A DNA stretch of 47,250 bases. It comes from Cohnella sp. SGD-V74 (lineage in GTDB: Bacteria; Bacillota; Bacilli; Paenibacillales; Paenibacillaceae). Location of the stretch: assembly GCF_003001675.1 (NCBI RefSeq), contig NZ_PVYW01000035.1, forward strand, positions 1 to 47,250, given 5' to 3'. Under the pieces are notes generated by a model. That model did not search any database. It saw only the letters and a list, made by a program, of their open reading frames with translations, and had not been told where the DNA came from. Both the position numbers and the translations under genes were made by a program. Below are positions 32,709 to 39,802 of the stretch, one piece after another; position 1 is the stretch's first letter, and every line of letters begins with the position of its first letter.

Positions 32709-34124
32709 TCAGCCCTGATGCGCGGCTCCCCGGAGCGCCTTCGCCAGCCGGACCACGCCCTCCTGAATGGCATCCGCCGTAAGCCCCCCGTAGCCCATGA
32801 CGATCTGATGCTCGTGCTTTCCTTTCAGCAAGGCATAATGCTCGACCGCGTACACTTGCACGCCCGCCTCGTGTATTCGGCGCATCGTCCGTTCGGTGAA
32901 CCGCTGATCCGGCAGCTCCACGACCAGGTGCATGCCGGCGGATTCGCCCAATATCTGCGCCTCAGGCAGGTGCCGGCGCAGGCTGGTGACGAGCGCTTCG
33001 CGGCGCTTGCGGTAAATTTTCCTCATTCGGCGAATATGCCTGTCGAAGTAGCCCTGCTCCATGAAGCGGGCAAGAATCAGTTGCTCAAGCGTGGAGGTGT
33101 GCCGGTCGGCGAACCATTTCAAGCGGCGATAGGTCTCGACGTAACGGGCGGGCAGGACGGTGTAGCCGATACGGAGCGCGGGGGACAAAATTTTGCTGAA
33201 CGTTCCGACATAGATGACGCGCTCGGGATCGAGTCCCTGAACGGAGTGAACGGGCACGCCTTCGTAGGTGAATTCGCTGTCGTAATCGTCCTCGACGATA
33301 CAGCAGCCGGTGCGCCGCGCGTATTCGATCAATTGGATGCGCCGCTGAATCGGCAAAGTGCCGCCAAGCGGAAACTGATGGGAGGGGATAACGAAAATAA
33401 AGTCCGGCGCTGCGAATTCGTCCAGCTTCTCGGGCAAGATGCCTTTGTCGTCCACCGGAATGGGCTGCAGAGAAGCGCCGGCGTACGTGAAGATGGTGCG
33501 CATCTCGTCTGTGACGGGATCTTCGACGGCGATTCGGGCTTGCTTGCCTTCGGATAATAGCTCGGTAATCAAGTGCAGCGCCTGCGTCGCTCCCGACGTG
33601 ACGACGATCTGCTCGGGATGGCAGCGTACGCCGCGCGCTTGCAGCAGATAGCGGGCCAGCACGCCTCTCAGCTCGGGCGTTCCTTCGGCGCTGGCATATC
33701 CGAACGCCCGCTCGGGCGTGTCCAAGCAGACTTCCCGCGCAATTCTTGCCCAGACCGCGCGAGGGAAATAGTCGGTCGCCGGATGGGCGGCCCGGAAGTC
33801 GATGCCGTCCTCGCCAACAACCGGAGAGCGGGCCGGGGAGACGGGCGCATCGGTACGCTCCGGCTCGGAAGAGCGCAAGAAAGAACCTGCCGCCACATAG
33901 GTCCCGGATTGCGGCCGAACCTCCAGATAACCTTCCGCCAACAGCCGCTCGTACGCTTCCAGAACGACGTTGCGGGACACACCGATCTGTGAAGCAAGCT
34001 CGCGGCTGGAAGGGAGCCGCTCCCCTTCGTGCAGCTCCTTGCGCAAAATCCTTATGCGCATCTGCTCGTACACTTGCACGGTCAGAGAGGTTGGAAGCGT
34101 TCGATCCACCGGAAACCACAGCAT
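32709..34124 (-). CDS. MocR-type GntR regulator with aminotransferase domain
   Basis: A 471-residue protein. An N-terminal GntR winged helix (VQVYEQMRIRILRKELHEGE, then RLPSSRELASQIGVSRNVVL) is joined by a linker to a fold-type I aminotransferase domain. The latter has VVTSGATQALHLI, VEDPVTDEM, FVIPSHQFPLGGTLP, EDDYDSEF and the PLP lysine in VGTFSKILSPALRIGY. MocR proteins sense PLP or an amino-acid adduct and control neighbouring genes. It is divergent from an amino-acid racemase with a candidate operator between. ATG 34124 is nine bases after AAGGAG. Confidence 0.9.
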   Translation of the reverse strand: MLWFPVDRTLPTSLTVQVYEQMRIRILRKELHEGERLPSSRELASQIGVSRNVVLEAYERLLAEGYLEVRPQSGTYVAAGSFLRSSEPERTDAPVSPARSPVVGEDGIDFRAAHPATDYFPRAVWARIAREVCLDTPERAFGYASAEGTPELRGVLARYLLQARGVRCHPEQIVVTSGATQALHLITELLSEGKQARIAVEDPVTDEMRTIFTYAGASLQPIPVDDKGILPEKLDEFAAPDFIFVIPSHQFPLGGTLPIQRRIQLIEYARRTGCCIVEDDYDSEFTYEGVPVHSVQGLDPERVIYVGTFSKILSPALRIGYTVLPARYVETYRRLKWFADRHTSTLEQLILARFMEQGYFDRHIRRMRKIYRKRREALVTSLRRHLPEAQILGESAGMHLVVELPDQRFTERTMRRIHEAGVQVYAVEHYALLKGKHEHQIVMGYGGLTADAIQEGVVRLAKALRGAAHQG

Positions 34125-34152
34125 TGCGCCATTCTCCTTTTTGCCGTACGGC

Positions 34153-34201
34153 AACTGGTACTATCGATATCGTGATGATCTGGATCTTATTGATACCAGT
34201 A
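34153..34201. promoter_or_regulatory. Candidate MocR operator in the divergent promoter region
   Basis: ACTGGTA (34154-34160) and TACCAGT (34194-34200) are inverted half-sites, with a related TCTGGATCT between them. Spaced, bent half-sites of this kind are typical for MocR regulators. The region lies between the MocR start (34124) and the racemase start (34244). Confidence 0.5.
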
Positions 34202-34243
34202 TATCATGTTATGCTGTCTGCATAGAGAGGAGCGCGACGCTGC

Positions 34244-34933
34244 ATGAAGACGATCGGACTTATCGGCGGAATGAGCTGGGAATCGACCGCCGACTATTAT
34301 CGTTATATCAACCAAGGGGTGAATCGGCGTTTGGGAGGGCTGCATTCGGCCAAGTGCATGCTGTATTCCTGCGACTTCGAAGAGGTCGTGCGCTTGCAGA
34401 AGGCCGGCGCATGGGGAGAAGCCGCGGCGCTGCTCGCCGACGCTGCCCGCAAGCTGGAAGCGGGTGGCTGCGACGCCATTCTCATCTGCACGAATACGAT
34501 GCATGTCGTAGCCGGCGAGGTTCAACAAGCTGTGGGCATTCCGCTGCTGAATATCGTGGACGCGACCGCGGATCGGGTGAAAACGAACGGATTGCGGAAA
34601 GTGGGGCTGCTCGGGACGCTGTATACGATGGAGCATGGCTTTTACACGGACCGTCTCCGGGAGCAAGGACTCGACGCGATCGTGCCGGGCGAAGTGGACA
34701 GGCTTCGCGTACACGAAGTCATCTTCAACGAGCTGTGCAAAGGGGAGCTGAATCCGGATTCCAAGTCGGATTTCATGCGAATCGTCGAACGGCTTCGGGA
34801 ACGGGGCGCGGAAGGAGTCATTCTTGGCTGCACGGAAATTCCGCTCCTGCTGAAGCAAGGGGACGTAGACGTCCCCTTGTTCGATACGACGCTTATTCAC
34901 GCGGAAGCGGCCGTCAGCTTCGCTCTGTCTTGA
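34244..34933 (+). CDS. Aspartate/glutamate racemase family protein (RacX/YgeA-like)
   Basis: The 229-residue product starts MKTIGLIGGMSWESTADYYR, typical of the family. It carries one catalytic site in ILICTNTMHVVA, where Thr replaces the first Cys as in broad-specificity RacX/YgeA enzymes, and the second, Cys-containing site in VILGCTEIPLLL. It should be a PLP-independent racemase acting on one or more amino acids. The divergent MocR regulator suggests induction by an amino acid or PLP status. D-amino acids could be used in cell wall or spore signalling. Confidence 0.87.
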   Translation: MKTIGLIGGMSWESTADYYRYINQGVNRRLGGLHSAKCMLYSCDFEEVVRLQKAGAWGEAAALLADAARKLEAGGCDAILICTNTMHVVAGEVQQAVGIPLLNIVDATADRVKTNGLRKVGLLGTLYTMEHGFYTDRLREQGLDAIVPGEVDRLRVHEVIFNELCKGELNPDSKSDFMRIVERLRERGAEGVILGCTEIPLLLKQGDVDVPLFDTTLIHAEAAVSFALS

Positions 34934-34940
34934 GCGACTG

Positions 34941-35105
34941 TCAATGCTGCTTGCCGAGGAAGCTTTCCGCGATGAGCTCCAACTGAGCATCCAGGGAGAT
35001 CGGTCGTTGTAGTAAGAGCCTTTCGGATCGATGAAAAACACATGACCGTTTTTGACCGCCGGAAGGTTCTTCCATAGAGAGCTGCCATACAGTACATCGG
35101 GATCT
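34941..35105 (-). pseudogene. C-terminal fragment of a siderophore-binding protein gene
   Basis: On the minus strand one frame reads LYGSSLWKNLPAVKNGHVFF and then IDPKGSYYNDR. After a one-base shift the sequence continues PISLDAQLELIAESFLGKQH and stops at 34941-34943. Together this is the ordinary C terminus of a FhuD-type binding protein (IPAVKNGHVY... LDAQLELI). The N-terminal and central parts are missing and a Fur-like box lies about 50-70 bases upstream (35157-35175). The likely history is internal deletion of a Fur-regulated gene. Confidence 0.65.
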
Positions 35106-35156
35106 CCGTCGTCCCTCTTCCTGTCCGGAACCGGGTTTTCTTTCCTTCATTATATT

Positions 35157-35175
35157 GATAACGATTCTCACCATA
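35157..35175. promoter_or_regulatory. Fur-like box
   Basis: GATAACGATTCTCACCATA matches about 13 of 19 positions of the Fur consensus and resembles the box at 27102-27120. It could have served the broken binding-protein gene on the minus strand or the small frame at 35197 on the plus strand. Confidence 0.5.
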
Positions 35176-35196
35176 AATAAAAGAAGGGGATGAAAG

Positions 35197-35358
35197 ATGA
35201 CGGCGGGGGATGCGCTGGAATTTGTGCGTGCCGAGTACCGGCTCGGAAGCCGTCATGCCCGGCCATGGCCGCTGTCCATTAGTCGGGGCGGCGAAAAAAC
35301 CATTCAAGCAAACGAAGGCAAGAGCGCAAGCAAAATAGAAGGGAAAATCATTGAATAG
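35197..35358 (+). CDS. Small protein of 53 residues, possibly the truncated start of a longer gene
   Basis: ATG 35197 follows AGAAGGGG and a Fur-like box, and the frame reads MTAGDALEFVRAEYRLGSRH, then ARPWPLSISRGGEKTI, ending KIEGKIIE. The N-terminal half looks like a folded protein's beginning and the tail is lysine-rich and low in complexity. I do not recognise a family. Since the opposite strand carries a gene fragment here, this may be another piece of a rearranged iron-uptake region. Confidence 0.35.
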   Translation: MTAGDALEFVRAEYRLGSRHARPWPLSISRGGEKTIQANEGKSASKIEGKIIE

Positions 35359-35400
35359 TGTGTAAGGCCTGTACAGATTGTCGGAGATGGGGGATGGGGA

Positions 35401-36279
35401 ATGAGGTCGTGCTGCGGGAAGGCGGGAGACGACTTCGGCTGCAGTTCGGATTGTGCGAACGGAGTCGGGTTTGTTGACGGATCATCTTCCAAGAGGACGC
35501 ACTGCCATGTCTGCGCCCCTTTATTTTGCGATGGAACGGAGGAGCCCGTGGGCCCGACAGGCCCAACAGGTCCGACCGGGCCAACAGGTGCGACCGGCCC
35601 AACCGGCGCGACAGGTCCAACAGGTCCAACCGGCCCAACCGGTCCAACAGGCCCAACAGGTCCAACAGGTGCGACTGGACCGACCGGCCCGACAGGCGCG
35701 ACCGGCCCAACCGGCCCAACAGGTCCAACAGGCCCAACAGGTCCAACAGGTGCGACCGGAGCCAGAGGACCCACCGGCCCAACCGGCCCCAACTTCGCAA
35801 CCAACGGCTTTTCCGCCAGAATCAACAACGTTACCGTCAATGCCAACGCTACGCTGACGAACTGGTCGACTGCGAGCCCCTACTACGGAAACCCGGCTTT
35901 TAACGCGACTACCGGCGTTTTTACGGTGCCGGTAACGGGAAGATATTCGGTTAAAGCAACGATCAATTATACAACTCTCGCCGCGCTGACCATTCAACTA
36001 GGCGCCGGCGTCTTCCCCTCCTTCAGAGTGCGCAGGACGTCCCCCGTCGTTACCGAGCTGATAACCGGTATTTTCCCGGTGCTGAACGTCAATATCGCGC
36101 TGCTGCTCACCCTCAGGGTTATTCTGGGCAGCGGTTCGATTACGCTGGCGGGCGACGTCGAACTGAATGCGGGCGACACGGTTGTCCTGGTCTACGCGTC
36201 CGATACGCTGGGGATCAACATATCTCTCGGCGGAACCGAGAACGAAGGCATCTTCTGGTCCATCCACCAGATTGCTTGA
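35401..36279 (+). CDS. BclA-like collagen-like spore surface protein
   Basis: A 292-residue protein with three parts. A Cys-rich N terminus (residues 1-49; CC, and several spaced Cys up to PLFCDG) is followed by about 27 uninterrupted Gly-X-Y triplets, nearly all GPT or GAT (about residues 51-131). A C-terminal beta-rich domain of about 150 residues follows (GVFTVPVTGRYSVKATINY ... IFWSIHQIA) and resembles the trimeric TNF/C1q-like head of BclA. GPT-rich collagen stalks with such heads form exosporium hairs or appendage tip fibres in spore formers. Next to it lie Ena-like genes. The ATG 35401 site is preceded by GGGG only, so its ribosome binding site is weak. Confidence 0.85.
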   Translation: MRSCCGKAGDDFGCSSDCANGVGFVDGSSSKRTHCHVCAPLFCDGTEEPVGPTGPTGPTGPTGATGPTGATGPTGPTGPTGPTGPTGPTGATGPTGPTGATGPTGPTGPTGPTGPTGATGARGPTGPTGPNFATNGFSARINNVTVNANATLTNWSTASPYYGNPAFNATTGVFTVPVTGRYSVKATINYTTLAALTIQLGAGVFPSFRVRRTSPVVTELITGIFPVLNVNIALLLTLRVILGSGSITLAGDVELNAGDTVVLVYASDTLGINISLGGTENEGIFWSIHQIA

Positions 36280-36417
36280 CCCGCATGTCGAAGGAGGGTG
36301 GGCAATCGCCTTCTTTTGACCCTATCGCCCCGAAAGGGCTAACCAATTGACCGCCTCTTTCATCTAATACAAGAAAGCAGGTGTAATACCGTTCGGAGCA
36401 AGGGAGGGCGATCGCAA

Positions 36418-37110
36418 TTGAAGAGGAGAATATACAAGTCGGGCAAAGCGCGGTTATACGCAATTTTGCTGCGATCCCTTCTCTGTCTCGCGAAAGCCGC
36501 CAAGCCGACCAAAGCTTCGAAGCCGACCAAAGCCTCGAAAACGACCAGTCGACGCCAACGCTGCCGCATACGGAGAAAGCGCCGTCTCTGCCGAAAATGC
36601 TGCCCTTCCCGCAAGCGCCCGTCCCGCGGGAAAATCCGCAGAGCGCGGAAGCTGCCTCCGCCTTTTCCTCAACTATGGCGCTCGACCGACAACTCGACCG
36701 TATTGTGGGACCCCGCCGCGCCCCGTCCTCCTGTCGAGAAAGCCGCTCAACTGACGGAGAAGGAATGCTGCGGCAACTTTCTCGTTCAGGAAAACCAAAC
36801 AAGCCCGCAGCAACTGTGGACGATGTCCCCAGGCATACAGGCGGAGCTGACTCAAGTGTCTATATTTAACGATGCTTCCAGCAGCGGCAGCCTTGAAGCG
36901 ATCATTGCCGGCGACGGATCGTTCGTCCTGCGGATCGATCCGGGAACGACCGGAACATTCACGGACCGAAACATCAGATCGATTCATATTGCCCCGACAG
37001 AGAACAAGGCGGGAGTCATCGAAGGGAAATACTGCGTGACCGCTTTCTTCAGGCTGGGAGAACGAAACTTAGGGCAGCGGGTATCGGACCGTGATGCAGA
37101 GCTCGCCTGA
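36418..37110 (+). CDS. Basic N-terminal region fused to an Ena-like (DUF3992-type) domain
   Basis: The TTG 36418 start lies nine to ten bases after AGGGAGGG. Residues 1-80 are strongly basic and low in complexity (KAAKPTKASKPTKAS, RRQRCRIRRKRRLCRK, CCPSRKRPSR), like CotG-type coat proteins. Residues 112-215 form a beta-rich domain with a double Cys (117-118) at its start and a Cys near its end (206), the layout of S-type Ena subunits: VSIFNDASSSGSLEAII, GTTGTFTDRNIRSIHI, GKYCVTAFFRL. It may anchor appendages to the coat. The 3' end overlaps the opposing Ena-like gene by 42 bases. Another frame is open through the N-terminal part, so the basic region is less certain. Confidence 0.6.
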   Translation: MKRRIYKSGKARLYAILLRSLLCLAKAAKPTKASKPTKASKTTSRRQRCRIRRKRRLCRKCCPSRKRPSRGKIRRARKLPPPFPQLWRSTDNSTVLWDPAAPRPPVEKAAQLTEKECCGNFLVQENQTSPQQLWTMSPGIQAELTQVSIFNDASSSGSLEAIIAGDGSFVLRIDPGTTGTFTDRNIRSIHIAPTENKAGVIEGKYCVTAFFRLGERNLGQRVSDRDAELA

Positions 37111-37461
37111 GTAAATACCGTCGTTCGCTCCTTCGTCGGATGCGGGAAGAATGACCTGCAGCTGGGCGAAGCGGCGAAACGTGAATGAAGTGGTCGTTCC
37201 CGGCGAGATGACGATAGGGGCTCCGATGTCGTTCCCGCTCGAGTCGACGGGCTGGAGAGAAATGTCCGCGGGGCCGGATGCATACTGCAAGTAGCCGGTC
37301 GCGGACAGACTCTGGCCAATGTTGTTGTCATAGACGACAATGGTGACGGGATCCTCGTCCGTATCCGTTACCGTTCCCGTCCAAGGGCTGCACACTTTAT
37401 CCTGAACGTATTCCTGGTCCGGACAGCAGGCTAGCGCCGATGGCGCGCAGTTACAGGCCAA
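37069..37461 (-). CDS. S-type endospore appendage (Ena-like, DUF3992) subunit 2
   Basis: A 130-residue protein starting MACNCAPSALACCPDQEYVQ then DKVCSPW. Cys residues are at 3, 5, 12, 13 and 24, with the last at 122 in GELCITVRYPLP. Between them is a beta sandwich with FTFRRFAQLQVIL. This is the layout of Ena1A/Ena1B: an N-terminal connector with Cys that disulfide-bonds to neighbouring subunits in a helical fibre. The start is TTG 37461 with AAGGTG ten bases before. It lies 35 bases after the first Ena-like gene on the same transcript. Confidence 0.82.
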   Translation of the reverse strand: MACNCAPSALACCPDQEYVQDKVCSPWTGTVTDTDEDPVTIVVYDNNIGQSLSATGYLQYASGPADISLQPVDSSGNDIGAPIVISPGTTTSFTFRRFAQLQVILPASDEGANDGIYSGELCITVRYPLP

Positions 37462-37496
37462 TTCGAATCAACACCTTTGTCGAGAATGATAATGGA

Positions 37497-37856
37497 TCAG
37501 CTCACGGGATATCGGGTCGTAATACAGAACTCTCCTTCATACTGACCGACCGTCGCGGCGGTGACGACTTGAATCGTAGCGAATCGGCGATAAGTAAAAG
37601 AGATGCTGGTTCCTGCGGCAATGGTGGGGAAAGTGGCGATCGTTCCGCCCGCGCTGTCGAGAATGTTGAGCGTAATGGTGCCCGGACCCGAATCGAAGCG
37701 CAGAAAACCGGTGCCGACAATATTTTGACTCAGATTGTTCGTGTACACGGTCAAGGTCGTCGTGTTGGCCCCGGCCCACGGACTGCATACTTTATCTTGG
37801 ACATATTCCTTCTCCGGGCAGCAGGATAAAGCGGAAGACGAGCAATTGCACCCCAT
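37497..37856 (-). CDS. S-type endospore appendage (Ena-like, DUF3992) subunit 1
   Basis: A 119-residue paralogue of the next gene with the same Cys pattern (3, 5, 12, 13, 24, and 111 in GEFCITTRYPVS), KVCSPWAG and SFTYRRFATIQVV. Two non-identical major subunits side by side match the Ena1A-Ena1B arrangement of the Bacillus cereus group. ATG 37856 follows AAAGGAG by 11 bases. A mother-cell (sigma-K) promoter is expected. CATTAGCTA on the minus strand at 37895-37903 differs from the sigma-K -10 consensus by one base, but no good -35 was found. Confidence 0.85.
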   Translation of the reverse strand: MGCNCSSSALSCCPEKEYVQDKVCSPWAGANTTTLTVYTNNLSQNIVGTGFLRFDSGPGTITLNILDSAGGTIATFPTIAAGTSISFTYRRFATIQVVTAATVGQYEGEFCITTRYPVS

Positions 37857-38051
37857 TCGCGAAGCAGCTCCTTTACGGATTCGGTAGTGTAAGATAGCTA
37901 ATGCGAATTGTCCCATTTTTGCGTGGATGCATACCCAAAGTTTCCGTGAACCTTATCGAAATTACATAAAAAAGGAGATTTGTCGGATTTGGTAGAATAA
38001 GTGAATGATCATCGACGGCTCAGCGCGGTCGTCGTCATCCTATTCGTCGAG

Positions 38052-38579
38052 GTGGAACAATTGTCGGATTTTTTCGAAGTGCGAACGGAGAACGGGGGGA
38101 AAGAGTATCATAGGTTCAATCGGTTTCATCTCTTCCGCAGAACCTGGTATTTATCCTATTTGCCGCCTGTTTTGTTCGGGATTCTAGGTTTGCTGGCTTT
38201 TCTGGACGGAGAGTCTGCTCCCGCATACACCCTGTGGGCAGTCGCGGCCGGTACTCCGCTCTTGATGCTGCTGACGTTGGCGCTGGCCGGCAAGCGGCAT
38301 CTGAAAACGAATAAAATGTACGCCAGCATGAAAAATGTATACTATCGCTTCGATCGCAACACATTGTTCAGTGAAACCGTCAACCCCAATCTCAAGACCA
38401 CGCTGGAGACGGGGTGGGACAGCGTCTACCGCATCTACGAGTCGAAAACGAGCTTTTACATCTACATAAGCAATCTGCAAGCTTTCATTATTCCCAAGGC
38501 GGATATCGTAACCGGCCAACCGGAGGAGCTGTCCCGGATGTTCGGGGAACTGGCAGGGAATAAGCTGCGCAAACGCTAG
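38052..38579 (+). CDS. YcxB-like membrane protein
   Basis: A 175-residue protein with two adjacent membrane helices (YLSYLPPVLFGILGLLAFL and YTLWAVAAGTPLLMLLTLAL) and a C-terminal YcxB-type domain (NLKTTLETGWDSVYRIYESK, then TSFYIYISNLQAFIIPKADI). This is a common Firmicute family of unknown function with a PH-like cytosolic domain. The start is uncertain. GTG 38052 gives the family-like beginning EQLSDFFEVRTE, but no good ribosome binding site is seen; the frame is open back to GTG 38001. Confidence 0.7.
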   Translation: MEQLSDFFEVRTENGGKEYHRFNRFHLFRRTWYLSYLPPVLFGILGLLAFLDGESAPAYTLWAVAAGTPLLMLLTLALAGKRHLKTNKMYASMKNVYYRFDRNTLFSETVNPNLKTTLETGWDSVYRIYESKTSFYIYISNLQAFIIPKADIVTGQPEELSRMFGELAGNKLRKR

Positions 38580-38609
38580 ACGCCGACAAATAACCCCCGA
38601 GGTGCGAAA

Positions 38610-39782
38610 ATGACCGCAATATCGATGACCAAGTCGCAGGCGAGAAAGTTTTTGCTGTTCTATCACGGGTTGAGCGGCCAGTTTCGGTTTCGCGGCAAAG
38701 AGGGCGTACTTGCTTACATTAGGCGCGTCGGCTGCATCCAGTTCGACCCGCTTAACGTCGTCGGCCCCAATCCAGAGCTGGTGCTGCGCTCCAAAGTCGA
38801 GGATTTCGAGCCCGCCATGCTATCCGAGCTGCTGTATCAGGATCGCAAGCTGGTCGATTACTGGGACAAATGCATGTCGATTCTGCCCGTCGAGGACTGG
38901 CCGTACTTCTCGCGTCTTCGCGAGCAGCATGGGGCTTGGTACCGGGCGAACGAAGACGTCGCGGAGCGGTTCCGGAACGAGATCGAGAGCAGGGGACCTC
39001 TGTGCTCCGGCGATCTGGACGACAACGAGAAGGTCGACTGGGCATGGGGACCGACGAGATTGTCCCGTGCGGCGCTGGAAGCGATGTACCATGCCGGGCG
39101 GCTCGGCATTCATCATAAGTCGCATACCCGCAAGTATTACGATCTGATCGAGCGTCTCATTCCGTCAGAGCATCTCTCGGCATCCGACCCGTTCGAGACG
39201 GACGGGCGTTATTACGCCTGGTTCGTGCTGAGGCGAATCGGCAGCGTCGGGCTGCTGTGGAACAGGCCGAGCGACGCCTGGATCGGCATCCGCGGGCTGA
39301 AGAGCCGGGAGCGAAACGATGCTTTCGCCTTGCTGTCGGAAGAGGGGAAGATCGTCCCCGTCGAAGTGAAAGGGGTGCAGCATCCGCTATATGTGCGCAG
39401 CGAAGACGTGCCCCTGCTGGAGGAGGCGCTGTCCGACGACAGCCCGAACGAACGGACCAGCGTCCTTGCTCCATTGGACAACATCATGTGGGACAGGAAT
39501 CTGATCCGAGAGCTATTCGACTTCGATTATCGCTGGGAAGTGTACAAGCCAGCGGCTGAGAGACAGTACGGCTACTACGTGCTGCCCGTCGTCTATGGAG
39601 ATCGGATCGTCGCCCGGTTCGATCCGGTCAAGCATCGCAAGAACGCGCCGCTCTCCTTCCATAATTGGTGGTGGGAAGACGGCATAGACACGGAAGACGA
39701 ACGGATGAAGGCGAGCATTGAGCGCGGCCTTGAGCGGTTCGCCGGTCAGCTCGGCACGCATTACCGGTCAGCGGAACGATAA
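38610..39782 (+). CDS. AlkX/YcaQ-type DNA glycosylase (HTH_42 family)
   Basis: The 390-residue product belongs to the winged-helix HTH_42 family that includes AlkZ and E. coli YcaQ (AlkX). The catalytic motif is visible as Q44-F-D46 (GCIQFDPLNVVGPNPELVLR), the QxD form found in the AlkX branch, as opposed to QxQ in AlkZ. Other family marks are YWDKCMSILPVEDWPY, RSEDVPLLEEAL, LAPLDNIMWDR and HNWWWEDG. AlkX-type enzymes unhook interstrand cross-links and nitrogen-mustard-type adducts. ATG 38610 follows GAGGTG by about six bases. Confidence 0.85.
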   Translation: MTAISMTKSQARKFLLFYHGLSGQFRFRGKEGVLAYIRRVGCIQFDPLNVVGPNPELVLRSKVEDFEPAMLSELLYQDRKLVDYWDKCMSILPVEDWPYFSRLREQHGAWYRANEDVAERFRNEIESRGPLCSGDLDDNEKVDWAWGPTRLSRAALEAMYHAGRLGIHHKSHTRKYYDLIERLIPSEHLSASDPFETDGRYYAWFVLRRIGSVGLLWNRPSDAWIGIRGLKSRERNDAFALLSEEGKIVPVEVKGVQHPLYVRSEDVPLLEEALSDDSPNERTSVLAPLDNIMWDRNLIRELFDFDYRWEVYKPAAERQYGYYVLPVVYGDRIVARFDPVKHRKNAPLSFHNWWWEDGIDTEDERMKASIERGLERFAGQLGTHYRSAER

Positions 39783-39802
39783 AGAAACGGGGAGAAAAAA
39801 AG

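Noticed and set aside
32355..33557. Long plus-strand frame of 400 codons through the tandem repeat and the MocR gene
   Set aside because: No ribosome binding site. Most of it is antisense to the well-supported MocR gene, and the remainder is the 63-bp repeat array.
35304..35846. Minus-strand Gly-Pro-Val repeat protein
   Set aside because: It is the reverse complement of the collagen triplet repeat; the plus strand has the N- and C-terminal domains of a real BclA-like protein.
37485..37503. Fur-like sequence GAGAATGATAATGGATC between the Ena genes
   Set aside because: Only one half matches. It lies within the 35-base gap of a spore operon, where iron control is not expected.
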